In this document: piece by piece, positions 44,368-56,267 of the stretch
How positions within the stretch are numbered: position 1 is the first letter of the stretch
Layout: the number at the start of each line of letters is the position of its first letter
Assembly (NCBI GenBank): GCA_023053685.1
Contig: JALIGW010000005.1
Location: 51,821,742 to 51,885,741 of the forward strand
Reading direction: 5' to 3'
Length of the DNA: 64,000 nucleotides
Source: Diadophis punctatus similis
Lineage: Eukaryota > Chordata > Lepidosauria > Squamata > Dipsadidae
The notes under the pieces: model-generated
The model's input: the letters and a program-made list of their open reading frames with translations, nothing else
Databases searched by the model: none
Told to the model about the DNA's origin: nothing
Position numbers and translations under genes: made by a program

Positions 44368-45395
44368 AATTGACCTTTGTGATCATATTATAAGCAACGG
44401 CGTTCTCTTTGCTGACGATGTTAAACAATTCAACACCACCGACAATACTTCTACCCTTCAAAAAGACCTTGACCATGTATCACAATGGTCTGATAACTGG
44501 CAATTTCAAATCTCAACCAACAAATGCTCTGTCTCACGCATTGGCAAAAAGAATCTGAACACAAAATACAAACTTGGAGGACACGACCTTGTAGATGACC
44601 CTCACTCTGTTAAGGACCTTGGAGTACTCATATCTAATGACCTAAGTGCCAGAGCCCATTATAACAACATTGCCAAAAAGGCACTAAGAGTTGTTAACCT
44701 AATCTTGTGTAGCTTCTTCTCTGGCAATATTGCACTGCTAACCAGAGCATACAAAACATTTGCCAGACCAATCCTCGAATACAGCTCACCTGTCTGGAAC
44801 CTGCATTGCATATCAGACATTAATACAATTGAGAGAATCCAGAAATATTTCACAAGAAGAGTCCTCCACTCCTCTGCTCGCAACAGAATACCTTATTCCA
44901 CCAGACTTGAAATTTTGGGCTTAGATAATTTAGAGCTACGTCGCCTTCAATCTCATCTAAATGTAGTTCATAAAATCATCTGCCACAATGTCCTACCTGT
45001 CAATGACTACTTCAGCTTCAACTGCAACAACACACGCGCACATAATAGATTCAAACTCAATGTAAACCGCTCGAAACTCGACTGCAGAAAATACGACTTC
45101 AGCAACAGAGTAATCAGTGCCTGGAATGCATTACCTGACTCTGTAGTTTCTTTCCCAAACCCCAAAAACTTTAACCTTAGACTGTCTACAGTCAACCTCA
45201 CCCCATTCCTAAGAGGGCTGTAAGGGGCGTGCATAAGCGCACCATTGTGCCTACCATCCCTGTCCTACTGTCCTATTATCCAAATTTACCTATACATACT
45301 TTGCTTTTGTTTATGTTTATACCATACCTGTTATCTTGTACACATTTTGACAAATAAAATAAATAAAAATAAACAAATTAAAAAATAAAATAAAA
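44368..45395 (+). mobile_element. L2/CR1-like LINE, 5'-truncated, RT C-terminal half
   Basis: Begins just upstream of the RT catalytic box and runs through the coding end near 45223 into a 3' UTR with the GGGCGTGCATAAGCGCACC motif and an (AAAT)n tail. It is the best-preserved 3' end of this family in the window. Confidence 0.92.
44371..45223 (+). pseudogene. LINE RT C-terminal fragment with FADD box
   Basis: Codes ISNGVLFADDVKQFNTTDN (catalytic FADD at 44408-44419), then QWSDNWQFQIS, KDLGVLISNDLSARAHY, ARPILEYSSPVWN and RLEILGLDNLELRRL. These are palm and thumb segments of a Jockey-group RT. The endonuclease and the N-terminal RT half are missing by 5' truncation, so it cannot be active alone. 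The frame appears open to the stop at 45223. Confidence 0.88.
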
Positions 45396-45498
45396 TGAAG
45401 TTTTCCTGGAAGGGACCAGTGGATTTGAGAGGAGCAGGCAACACAAGAGAGGAAGTTATGTAGTATTATATATCAGGCATTAAGCTATCTGTACAGAG
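45396..45498. other. Short spacer
   Basis: Nothing recognised. Confidence 0.4.
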
Positions 45499-45732
45499 CA
45501 GTGATGAATTCCATTTTTTTTACTACCGGTTCTGTGGGCGTGGCTTGATGGGCATGTTGTGGTTTGGTGGGCGTGGTTTGGTGGGCATGGCAAGGGAATG
45601 ATATTGCAAAATCTCCATTCCCAACCCATCCTGGGGCCAGCCAGAGGTGGTATTTGCCAGTTCTCCGAACTACTCAAAATTTCCACTACCGGTTCTCCAG
45701 AACCTGTTAGAACCTGCTGCATTTCACCCCTG
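45499..45732 (+). mobile_element. Non-autonomous hAT element, composite ends
   Basis: Starts CAGTGATGAATTCCATTTTT and ends GCATTTCACCCCTG, with TACTACCGGTTCTGTGGGCG inside as in 57047-57325. An internal CAGAGGTGGTATTTGCCAG shows it carries a second terminus-like sequence. No target duplication recovered. Confidence 0.75.
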
Positions 45733-46444
45733 AGGTAACTGGACAAATGGTAACATGAGTGTTAAAATATAAAAGAGCATACAAATAGAAGGACTATCTT
45801 CCTAAAATCGCTACACCCATCAAAAGGAGTAGGTGGCTGAAGATGCTTTAAAGCAAATAACTGAAGCCTCAAAAATTATGGTAGTTTTGATAAGCAATCC
45901 AGGCATCTGTGGGAAAACTAATGTTATGAAACACAATGTGTGTGTGTGTACATGTACATACACACATATGCACATGCACACACATGCAAACAGAGAGAGA
46001 AAGAGAGAGAAAAACATTCATTCAAGGAATAAACTATCTTGGATTTGATTTTACTAACAGGGAGGACTTAACCAAGAACTGAGTTCTTGGTTTTAACAAG
46101 AATTTTAGTTAAAGACCAACCATGGATTTTGGAAAGACAGATTTTAATAATTGAAGACAATAATAATAATAATCAATTCTAGCAGATATCTAGAACATTT
46201 TTAATAGGCATCTTACAAAGAAGTAGAAGCTAAAGAAGGTTGAAAATGAAATTTTCTAGAAATCCAAGGAAGGATTAATCACCAAGAAGTCTACAAAGCT
46301 TCAGCTCAAAAATGTAGAAATGAAGACAGGAAGGGAGAAAATGAGCTACTTCTAGAGGCAAAATCCAGCAAGTTTTTTTCCCCAAAAATGTCATCACCTA
46401 TTTTGCCTCCATATTTGTAGCCATAGAAAATGCCAATTTAAGTC
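45733..46444. other. AT-rich stretch
   Basis: A TG/CA-rich tract lies at 45940-45985. A perfect short inverted repeat AACCAAGAACT/AGTTCTTGGTT is near 46070-46092. Nothing else recognised. Confidence 0.4.
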
Positions 46445-46837
46445 ATATAGCTCAGAGGTGTCAAACTCAAGGCCCATGCGCCGGATCCGGCCCATGGGGT
46501 GCTTAGATCTGGCCTGCGGGGCTGCCCTGGGAACAGCAAAGGACCAGCCAGCAGTCCCCCTGCCAGCAAAAATGGAGCTCGGCAGGGCCACATGCGGCCC
46601 TTCTAAGCTCCATTTTTGGCTGCAACGGCCTCCTGCAACTCTCTGCCAGTGAAAATGGAGCTCAGGAGGACGTCCGTTTTCGCCGGCAGAGCGCTCGGGC
46701 CACCACAGGTGCCCTCAATATGAGTGACGTTGAGCTGGCCACGCCCACCTTGGCCACGCCCACCCCAGCCTCCCGAGGTCAAATACGAGCCTGATGTGGC
46801 CCTCAATGAAATTGAGTTTGACACCCCTGATATTGAT
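46445..46837. mobile_element. Non-autonomous hAT element, 377 bp
   Basis: The element is 46453-46829. Ends are CAGAGGTGTCAAACTCAAGG and GAGTTTGACACCCCTG. The flanks ATATAGCT and ATATTGAT match at 6 of 8 positions. A related copy is at 58587-59026. Confidence 0.88.
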
Positions 46838-47227
46838 CAATAACAAACAAAATAGGAGAGGGTGGAGTTCAGTAAGGACACAGCAAAGGATCTCCTAGCT
46901 GATTTGAATGCCTTCAGTCGCTCAAGTTCTAAAGAAACTTAAGAGCTGTCAGATCTCTGTCAATTATCTCTGAAGATTCCTGTACAACTAGATAAGAGAA
47001 TTGGAGATGGGCAAATGGAAAAGGAGGAGAGAAAAAAGGATGAGCCAAGACTGATTGTCATTGAGTCTAACATTAACATCTGGAAAGATCTTAGAATATA
47101 CTGTATAATTAATCAAACCATTTGTAAGCATATTGAAAACAATGCTGTGATTGCTAACAATCAGCATGGCTGTGTAATCTATGAACCACATAAAATACAT
47201 TCTATTTTTTTTGTCTGTGGGTCTATT
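46838..47227. other. AT-rich spacer
   Basis: Nothing recognised. Confidence 0.4.
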
Positions 47228-47398
47228 TTTTAAATTTTTAAATTTTTAAATTTTTATTTATTTGTGAAACACGTATAAGATAACAGATATAAGTATAAAC
47301 ATTATTATGAATACAGGATAAGGCTATGAATAAATGTGGACAGTAGGACAGGGACGGTAAGCACGTTGGTGCGCTTATGCACGCCCCTTACAGACCTC

Positions 47399-48409
47399 TT
47401 AGGAATGGGGTGAGGTCAACAGTAGAGAGTCTAAGGTTAAAGTTATGGGCATTTGGGGAAGTAACCACAGAATCAGGTAGTGCATTACAGGCATTGACCA
47501 TTCTGTTGCTGAGTATTTTCTGCAATTGAGTTTGGAGCAGTTTACCTTAAGTTTGTATCTATTGTGTGCTCGTGTATTATTGCGGTTGAAGCTGAAGTAG
47601 TCATTGACAGATAGGATGTTGTAGCAGATAATTTTGTGTACTACGCTTAAGTCAGACCAAAGGAGGCGTAGTTCTAAGTTGTCTAATCCCAAAATGTCAA
47701 GCCTGGTGGCATAAGGTATTCTGTTGTAAGCAGAGGAGTGGAGGACTCTTCTTGTGAAATACCTCTGGACTCTCTCAATTGTATTAATGTCAAATATACA
47801 GTGGGGGTTCCAGGCAGATGAGCTGTATTCGAGAATCGGTCTAGCAAAGGTTTTGTATGCCTCAGTTTGCAGTACAATATTACCGGAGAAGAAGCTTCTC
47901 AAGATTAGGTTAACAACTCTTAATGCCTTTTTGGCAATGCTGTTACAATGAGCTCTGGTACTTAGATCATTTGAGATGAGTACTCCAAGGTCCTTGACAT
48001 AATGAGAGTCATCTACGAGGTTGTATCCACCCAGCTTGCATTTGATGTTCTGATTTTTTTTGCCAATGTGTAAGACAGAGCATTTATTGATTGATATTTG
48101 GAGTTGCCAATTGTTTGACCATTGTGACACATAGTCAAGGTGTTGTAGGGCAGCAGCATTGTTGGTGGTGTTGAATCGAATGCAGTTGCTTACAATATGA
48201 TTGCAAGGGTTATTTATGTAAAATATAAAGAGTGTGGGACCTAAAATGCTGCCTTGGGGGACACCGCTGTTAACAGGTGCAGGGTTTGATAGGGTGCTCC
48301 CTATTTTGACTACTTGTTGCCTGTTTGACAGGAACACAGCTATCCACTTAGGCAGGGATCCGGAAATGCCATAAGGTTTTTGTTTTAAAAATAGTTTGTT
48401 GTGTACCAC
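47399..48409 (-). pseudogene. LINE RT fragment lacking the catalytic FADD box
   Basis: A 336-aa open frame. Residues 48-58 are SGVPQGSILGP (RT motif), followed by FIFYINN. The catalytic FADD expected near residue 77 is absent: SNCIRFNTTNN runs through where the sister copy has ISNGVLFADDVKQFNTTDN. The deletion is in frame. Thumb segments (ARPILEYSSSAWNPH, RLDILGLDNLELRLL) follow. The last part diverges after RKYSATEWSM, indicating another frame break. Non-functional. Confidence 0.88.
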
Positions 48410-48940
48410 TGAATCAAAGGCTTTGCAGAAGTCTATGTAAATTGACTTGCTTTACCCTACTCAAGATGTGTGGTCCAAATGTTTCTACAGTGTAGGAATT
48501 GCAGATTACAGGACAGATTTTTCCTAAAACCAAACTGCTTGTTAGAGAGTAGATTGTTTGTCTCTAAGTGGAAGGTAATGGATTGGTTTATGATTGATTC
48601 CATGACTTTGCAGGTGATGCAACACAATGAGATTGGTCTGTAATTTTCAACTGGGCTAGGGTCACCCTTTGTGAAGATAGGAATGACTGTGGCTACTTAT
48701 CATAGGTTGGGCAAGGAGCTAGTTCTGAAAGATATTTCATAGATTATGCTTAGAGGTTCTGCTATGGCAGTGGAAAGTTTTTTAAGAAGTAGGCACATAA
48801 TCCATCAGGACCAATAGATAGGGATGGTTTTAGGCTGCATATTGCTTTTTCAATGTTATCTTCTGTAAAATCGATATGTAGTAGATAATTGCAATTAGCT
48901 GCGGTACAACTAGGAAATGCGGAGCATGAGCCATTGCTGT

Positions 48941-49219
48941 TTACAAAGAATGCATTGAGCAGAAGAACGTGTTGAAGAGGTTGGCCTTAATGGTTTCATC
49001 ATTACAGTCTTTCCTGTTAGATCCTTTTAGGGGTGGGATGGATCTCGAGTCTTTAAGTTTGTTGTTTACAAAATTATAGAAGGCATGGGTGGATTTTGTG
49101 CATAGTAGGTTTTCCTCTTGTTTGCTGTTGTAATTGGTGTATTCTGCCTTTATCTGGTGGCATAAGGTTTTGTAGCAGTTTTTAAAGTTAGCTACATAGC
49201 CAATTTTGTTTTTCGCCAA
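48941..49219 (-). pseudogene. LINE ORF linker between endonuclease and RT
   Basis: A 92-aa frame (KNKIGYVANFKNCYKTLCHQ, then THAFYNFVNNKLKDS). It corresponds to the segment between the endonuclease and RT domains, in a separate frame from the RT. Identity is inferred from position. Confidence 0.6.
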
Positions 49220-49250
49220 AGAGATTTTTTTTATTGAAGCGTCCTTATTG

Positions 49251-49562
49251 TTATGGGTAATTTGTTTTTTGTTTTGTTTTGGGGGTTATTAAAGGTACGT
49301 ATAGTTTAATGACTCTTTTGATTTTGAGCAAAAAAGTGTTATAATGATCTTTGGCAGTATTACAGTCAGTGAACAGAAGTTGCCAATCAAGAGATGAGAG
49401 GTCAGCAGCCATGAGATCGTAGTTGGGTTTTTTAAAGTTATAATTTGGGATTCCGTTATTATGATAATCTTTGTAAGGACATAAATTGAGACAAAAGTCA
49501 ATCATGCTGTGGTCACTGTTGGAAAAGGATTCTTTTATTTGTAGTCTATAAATTGAGTTCAA
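49251..49562 (-). pseudogene. LINE APE-like endonuclease C-terminal fragment
   Basis: A 103-aa frame with NSDHSMIDFCL, the SDH box of APE-type endonucleases. Just upstream on the same strand (about 49660-49730) the sequence codes FLGDLNLPLINW, the GD-N box. The catalytic N-terminal half is missing. Confidence 0.8.
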
Positions 49563-49890
49563 ACTGTTGCAGAAAATGAGGTCAAGGCAGTTGTTGAGTC
49601 TAGGGTTGTTAGTTACTAGTTGATCCAGTTTCAGATTAGTAACAGCATTGTACAGGGTTGCATGTATGGGTTCAGTTGTACATTCATTTAGGATCCAATT
49701 AATAAGAGGTAGATTGAGGTCACCAAGAAAGATAAGAAGGTGTGGGCTGGAGGCTGCCCATGTTAGTAGTGAAGTTAGCTTGTTCGCATGTACGAAATTG
49801 TAATCAGGGGCTCTGTAACATAGTAAGAAGCGAAATGGGGTATTTAAGGACAGCTCACAGACGATGGTCTCAGGGAGAGCAAGCTTCTGT

Positions 49891-50133
49891 GTAACTCATT
49901 CTTGTAGCATAGCTGTCAAAAATAAGTCATGTGAAACAAATATTTTCCCCTTTGCCAAGGTAATAGTTAAAGTGTGGGCATATACCACTCAATAAAATGA
50001 GTACACAACTGACTAGTTAACCACACTCTGGGGATTAGCATTAGTGGCTTTTATTGAGTTGGATAGAGTTGAGTTGAATAGAAAGGAAAGGGGAAGGATG
50101 GGAGGAATCATAGGAATCTCTTTTGGGACAAGC
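49891..50133. other. Spacer
   Basis: Nothing recognised. Confidence 0.4.
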
Positions 50134-50345
50134 ATCATTCAACTGTTTTTATTAGTGACCTGAAAAACAGAATAATGGGGCTGCTTGTCAATCTGTGGAT
50201 GATGTAAAAATGAAAGATTTGGCCAACACCGAAGATGCCAGAATAAAATTGCAATCTAATCTGGACCAGTTGGATGAATGGACTGGTAGAAATAAGATGT
50301 CCTTCAACAGAGACAAATATAAGCTATTACTTACAGAAAGAAAAC
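50134..50345 (+). mobile_element. CR1 RT fragment
   Basis: Degraded coding: FISDLKN, then DDVKMKDLANTEDARIKLQS and LDEWTGRNKMSFNRDKYK. This matches the CR1 region around and after the FADD box. Frames are interrupted. Confidence 0.6.
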
Positions 50346-51312
50346 TATAGCACACATCTACAGGATGCCCAAAGGAAGAGGAATGTTTTAGCCTGACTTT
50401 GAAAAGATATTGAAGTGAGTGCTGTACATATTTCCTTGTGGAGATGTCCCACCGAGGAGACCTCTCTCTTACTATTTAAAGTGTTAAAAATGGTGAAGCC
50501 AGAATATATGAGAAAATGAATAGAGAAGGTCATTTTGCAAATAAGACATAAACTGTTGATCCTTCAAGAGCAGAAAATAAGCAACTATCTTTCACTGTCT
50601 TGAAATATATGAGGAAGAGGTTTAGATTTTAAATCTTGGGACAACCACATGTGAAAGTATGTATCCAGATTCTGGGTTAGGCAATAAATCAACTTCTCTA
50701 ACATTCTTATGTCGACTTCAGAATATAGAGCGGAAAAAGAGTGCAATTGTCATATCTACTACAAAGCCTTGACATGTAGTTTGTAGCTTCACTTCATTTT
50801 GTGGTCCCTTGAAGTAAGGTCTTCAGGATTGGCTGAAGGAACCAAGGACCCACAGACCCACAGACCCAGACACGTGACAAGAAATATTCCACTGTCATCT
50901 TACTGTTTTACCATATGCTTGCAATGAATATGATGAATGATTGCTTGTAATTTTGCATATTAGGAATGTGTTATTTTGAGATGAAATCATTGTACAAATA
51001 TCTATTTCAACTCCCAGAGAAGAAAGTACCATATCAGTATTGCGAGATGGGTAGTTCTCTTGCTTAAGAAACATTGCCCTTATGGACCATTTGATTTTAC
51101 TCATGTAAATTTTTAAAGTTTTAACAATACAGTTTTGCCTAGGTTTTGCATTACAATCAGCTGCAAACAGTCCAGATATAGCTATTGTACCTTTAGGTGT
51201 GTAAATTGTTTTGAAATACTTCACGTACTCACTCACGTTTATACACACTCATTCACCCTTGGTGAAGACTATAATTACACTGGAGTGCATCCAATAAATC
51301 AACTATTCTGTT

Positions 51313-51317
<5 letters not shown>
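50346..51317. other. AT-rich stretch, nothing recognised
   Basis: No repeat family or coding frame supported. Confidence 0.4.
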
Positions 51318-51355
<38 letters not shown>

Positions 51356-51382
51356 CCTCCCTCCCTCCCTCCCTCCCTCCCT

Positions 51383-51426
<44 letters not shown>
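51318..51426 (+). repeat. Compound microsatellite (CT)n(CCCT)n(CT)n
   Basis: All-pyrimidine plus strand of about 109 bp, symmetric around a CCCT core, the complement of the pattern at 3467-3921. Confidence 0.98.
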
Positions 51427-51427
<1 letters not shown>

Positions 51428-52574
51428 TTGAATTTATGTGCATATAAAGCAAACATACTGTAAATTGATTTTAATATGAAAACTGTTATCCTTGATATAG
51501 CAGTTTAGTGATTATTTTCCTTCTGATTGCTGTAGACCTGGAAAATATGTACAGTCTAAGTATGCATTTTGCAACTGGTAAACTCCTGGGGTGTTCATAA
51601 ATGATCTTAAGAATTGCAGCTAATAGCTTTTGAAAGACAGCATTTCCAGAAATATTTCTGCTCCAAATAGTCAGCTCTGGATTCTACATTAACATGCAAT
51701 TTGTATAGTCCAAGTCTGGCTTCAAATTATAGATCAAAACCGTAGTTCACAATTAACTGAATTTGGCCTCTGGTTTTACTCATAGTCAATTATTTCTTAA
51801 AATAATTTATTTTTCAGCTATAATCTTCAAAGTAGATTTGTTGTGTAAATAACAAGGACAGAATGGGGGGGAAACTTAAACATAAATAGGAGGAACACTA
51901 TAGTTCAGTGGCAGAGAACACAAGAGGTCTCATCTGTGATATCTTTAGGGCCGTTAAACATTACTATGTATGAACATTGTTGAGTTAGATTAGTTGATAT
52001 TTTGACAAGGTATAAGGCAGCTACCATTTCCCCTTATAAGAAATGCCAATTCTAGAATCCTATCCATTGTAAACAGAAATATTCATTTATGCATTCTAAG
52101 TCAAATTGTTTTAATTCAAGTACTTTTAGGATGTTTTATGAATTTATATAGAAAAATGTGAAGAGTCATCAGATAGTTTAAAAATGAATTTCTAGAATTG
52201 TTTGTGAATCTGCTGTGTCTATGACATTTTAAAATAACCATGAATTGTTAATACATATTAATTAATCATCATTACTTGTTGATAATTCACTTAATGAAAG
52301 GAATACTTTTCAAGACCTGCTAAATTTTAAAATGAAACAGTTCAATTTAAAGATTGAGTCCTATTGGAATTTTTTTGTTTGAAATCAAAAGTATTTATGG
52401 TATTCAAAGCATTTCAAATTCCTTCTCAATATAGTTCCCAAACAACAACACACACCAGAATGTTTCTTTGTTTTCAATATGTTTATAGTTCTGTTTTTAT
52501 TGTTGTAATGCTTTTTATATTTAATAATGGTAGTGGGTTTTTTTGCTATTTATTAATTGTTTTAATTTTGTAGC
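51427..52574. other. AT-rich stretch, nothing recognised
   Basis: Nothing recognised. Confidence 0.4.
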
Positions 52575-52645
52575 ACCTGTACAACAAAGTACAGAGCATT
52601 TGGCAAGATGGGCAGCTATATAAATTGGACAAATAAATAAGACAG
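52575..52645 (+). repeat. LINE/SINE 3'-tail fragment
   Basis: Reads TTGGCAAGATGGGCAGCTAT then AAATTGGACAAATAAATAA, the retroposon tail type also seen near 36950-37014. Confidence 0.45.
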
Positions 52646-52989
52646 AGGTCTCCAGTGGTCTAAGAGCTGTAGGAGTGAGGGAATAAACACATTCACTCAT
52701 ATTGTGGTCAATGCCTTTAGGGGCCCTGGGTTCCCATACTTCCTTTAATAATCACTTTTGGATATTGCTTGTTAATTGCTTTTCAATTATTAGGAACCTT
52801 TGCTTTTACAACACCAGGTGTGTTTCCTTCAATCTTCAGCAAAAGAAATTTTAAATGCAATTACTTTTTTTGTTTTTCAATAAACAACAAAAGGTGATTA
52901 GAAGTAGATACAAATGAACTCAGGGGTTCAGCTGTATTTGAAATAAGATTTTGGAATTAATTATAAGAATTCTTCCCATGGACAAATAC
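52646..52989. other. AT-rich spacer
   Basis: Nothing recognised. Confidence 0.4.
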
Positions 52990-53878
52990 TTTTGTTTTTA
53001 ATTCCTAAAAAAAATGATAGGATGGGACTTTGAAGGACTTAGAAGGATTCAGAAAGAACTAAGGATTACAATTAAATGAAGAAAGCACTTAAATTTGACT
53101 TAATAACACAGAATGGAGCGAAATATGATAACTTTGGACATATTGAAGGATATTTGTGAACAATGGACCGAGAAATTAAATTTAAGAGTGTCTGCCTTTA
53201 TAGATAGTCTTTAAAATATGTTTTGGAAGGACAAGCTTTACAACAAAACTGAGAATTATCTGAAAGTGGATTTTAAAATGACAGGCTACAAGAATGATAT
53301 GGAAAAAGATGCTACACTGGAAGTACAAAAGAAAGTGGTTTAATAATTGAAAGGGATATGCAAATTATAAACTCAGAGATTGATCTGGATAATTTTATCA
53401 TACTGGATTTATAAAAGAGACTTGTTAAAGCTTTGAAGAATTTTATGAGAAAGGACAAAGAAAAAAGGAGAAGAAATCAAGTGACAGGACATTATTTGAA
53501 GAGACAAAGTTGATTTATTTGATCAAAGTTAAAATGTTGTTATTTCTGGTAATGCTTAGTAAACTTTTACTGATCAGGACTGGATAACAAAGCTTTAAGG
53601 ATTTGTTTGTAAATAAGAGACAGGTAATGGGAAGAAGAGATCATTTGTTTTGTTTTAAGAGAAGGTGATCAGTTTCTAAAATTATTTATACTTGTGATGA
53701 AGGGGAAAGTCATTTCTTTAGAGATATATTTTTCTTTACTATATTTTCTTCTTTTCTATTTTTCTTTCTATTTTTTCTTTTCTGCACTATTTTTCTTTTT
53801 CCTTTTTCAATTTTTTAGTTTGTATTAGTTTTTGTTTTTTTCATCATAACTTTTAATAAAATTATTATTAAAAAACTT
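52990..53878 (+). mobile_element. Possible L1-like LINE 3' region
   Basis: An A/G-rich segment passes into a pyrimidine-rich segment (53740-53840), then TTTTAATAAAATTATTATTA and an A-rich end at 53878. This layout suggests a retroposed LINE 3' UTR. No intact frame, so family assignment is weak. Confidence 0.35.
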
Positions 53879-54811
53879 CCACAATCCCTGTGTTGTAGAC
53901 TTGTATATTAAATTACTACCATGAAATAGAATTTTATATGCCGTTATCAAAGAGAAAGGTATCATTACTCATGTAGGCTAACAGATTGCAGAATTCATCA
54001 AACACTGAACTGCGATGATGCACATTTTTATAAACTTAAAAAAAATCTAACTAGTAGGAAACAAATTTAATACGCTTCTGTTCTTATTTTTTCTTAGTTA
54101 ACCACTACAGAAGTTTGAAGTTATACCAGTAATGAAGGACTATCACATCTGTGAAATATAAATCACAGATTTCTATGACAATACATATATTTTCATTTCT
54201 AGATTAATTCAATTAAGAGTAAATTTGTCCCTTTTTTGCAATACAAATTGGATTAAACATATTAACTTGGGAAGACATGAGAACAAATTTACTAGGTTCA
54301 TTAAGCTTGGGAAATTAAATTACAGAAAATTGTGTTTCCTAGTAATAGATTTAAGCTGTAATATTTAGCAAGTCTGCCAAAGAAAAGCATAATTCTCATG
54401 CAAATAGATAATGTGGTCTATGGAAAACCATCTTATTTCCTAGTAAAACAATTTTTACCTCCTCTGCAAAATGCTGCTATTTTAAAGAATTCCTAGTGAG
54501 GAAAGTGCCAACCTCCTTAAATGGACTATTGGATAACAAGATATCACTTAAACATGTGTGCAGAACTGATGATCTGTTTTGGCGTAGTTCAAAATGCTAG
54601 CCTACTGAACAAGCATTTGTTAAAAAGTTAAATTCAGAGAGGACTTATTACTGCTTGTCATAATTTGATCTTGATAAAAACTGGCCTGAAAGAGAAGATT
54701 TTTTAAAAAATTATTTATTCAAATGTATTACTTGCCTAACAGTGAACCCTAACTAGTTGTCTCCCAGAAATTGAGTTTTCATAGATCACAATGGAAGCTT
54801 TCTTATGGCAA
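53879..54811. other. AT-rich stretch, nothing recognised
   Basis: Nothing recognised. Confidence 0.4.
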
Positions 54812-55124
54812 GAATTATCCTTCCTGTCAACGACTACTTCAGCTTCAACCACAACAATACACAAGCACACAACAGATACAAACTCAAAGTGAACCGCTCC
54901 AAACTTGACTGTAGAAAATACGACTTTAGCAACAGAGTGGTAAATGCCTGGAATTCACTACCTGACTCTGTGGTTTCGTCACCAAACCCCCAAAACTTTA
55001 CCCTTAGACTGTCCACTGTTGACCTCACCCGATTCCTTAGAGGTCAGTAAGGGGCGTGCATAAGTGCACCAGCGTGCCCACTGTCCCTGTCCTAATGTTT
55101 CCTCTTATTCCCATTTGCCTTGGG
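54812..55124 (+). mobile_element. L2/CR1-like LINE, short C-terminal fragment
   Basis: Codes LPVNDYFSFNHNNTQAHNRY to LSTVDLTRFLRGQ (54820-55050), then a 3' UTR cut off at about 55124 without the AAAT tail. The coding part is open and close to the copy at 9544-10110. Confidence 0.88.
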
Positions 55125-55312
55125 AACTCTGAGCTGGCTTCCGATAAACAAAGTCAGTGGAGGAAAAGGATTCACTTAACAACCCCGTGATTCGCTTAGC
55201 AGCTGCAGATCTAGCAAAATAGTTCATAAAATCAGGTAAAATTCACTTAACTGACTTGCTTATACTTGGAAATTCTGGTCCCAGCTTGTGTTGTAAGTTG
55301 AGGAGCACGTAT
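55125..55312 (+). repeat. Unclassified interspersed repeat
   Basis: Reads GAGCTGGCTTCCGATAAACA, GATTCACTTAACAACCCCGT and TTGTAAGTTGAGGAGCACGT. I recognise this as a repeat type common in snake DNA but cannot name its class. A tail fragment is near 8975-9002. Confidence 0.5.
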
Positions 55313-55864
55313 TAGATAAAGTATACCACAGGAAATCCATTGGTTGATCTCAAAGCAATTAGTCTCTCACAATATTCTGATTTGCAAGATTGCAAAGGCA
55401 GGATTTGAAAAAAAATCATCCTAGCATTGGAGTAGAAATACAAATTAACCTGTTCAGACACACTATTCTGTACTTTTAATGCTTCACCTTGAACCTTTAT
55501 GTCTCAAATATCCTCTGAAAATGTTCTCACTATCCATTTTTAGATCAGAGTTGAAGAGGTATTGAAAACTTGCTATTTTCCTCCAAGGAGATATCTCTAT
55601 TGGGCGAAAATGTGCACACTGCTGTGACTGATATATAGCAGGGTCAATTTTTTGGGGGCTAATGTATGTGTGTTGGAATTCAAGTTATTAAAACGTTGTG
55701 TGTGAAGTTGTCCTAAGGTATTGTGAATTACCAGAAATCCCATGAGATGGACAGACTAACATCTGCAACAAGTGCCACTGAGGAGAGAGCTAGAATATAC
55801 CAATTCTTATTTGTTACAAATAAAAGCAGTCAAAGATGTTATGGTTATAAATAGCCAATAAATA
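55313..55864. other. AT-rich spacer
   Basis: Nothing recognised. Confidence 0.4.
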
Positions 55865-56267
55865 TACCATATTTTTCAGAGTATAAGATGCACCTTTTTC
55901 CTCCCTAAAAGAGGCTGAAAATTTGGGTGAGTCTTATACTTTGAATGTAGCTTTTTCGAAACTTTTTTCCTCAGCCCTAACGAGGTGCTAAGGATCTTCC
56001 CGGCTTGCTGCATTTATTTTTATTCCTACTCCCTCTGACGCAGTTTTTCCTGCCCTAAGTCTTTGCAGGCTTGCTTTCATTCCTACTCCCTCTGAAAAAG
56101 GCTTTTTCAGCCCTAACCAGAGGATAAAATAATGTGCTGAAGCTGAACAGACTAAGGACGCTAGCCAGATGAATACCTGGTAGGCAGATTTTTTCCCCTA
56201 TTTTCCTCCCCCAAAACTAAGGTGCGTCTTACACTCTGGTGCGTCTTATACTCCAAAAAATACTGTA
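55865..56267 (-). mobile_element. TA-flanked MITE, copy 3
   Basis: Inverted relative to 477-1109. Starts TA-CCATATTTTTCAGAGTAT and ends ATACTCCAAAAAATACTG-TA. The duplicated terminal motif (GGTGCGTCTTAxACTC twice) is at its right end, as at the left end of copy 1. Confidence 0.8.

Larger units (their letters stand above)
47228..49890 (-). mobile_element. L2/CR1-like LINE, 2.7-kb partial copy
   Basis: The longest copy of this family here. Order on the minus strand: endonuclease end (about 49890-49250), linker (49219-48941), RT (about 48900-47400), then a 3' UTR with GGGCGTGCATAAGCGCACC and an AAAT-type tail near 47228. The 5' part of the endonuclease is missing and several frame breaks are present. 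Confidence 0.92.

Noticed and set aside
51135..51456. Open frames rich in SL/LS/PS or RE
   Set aside because: Translation of the CT/CCCT microsatellite.
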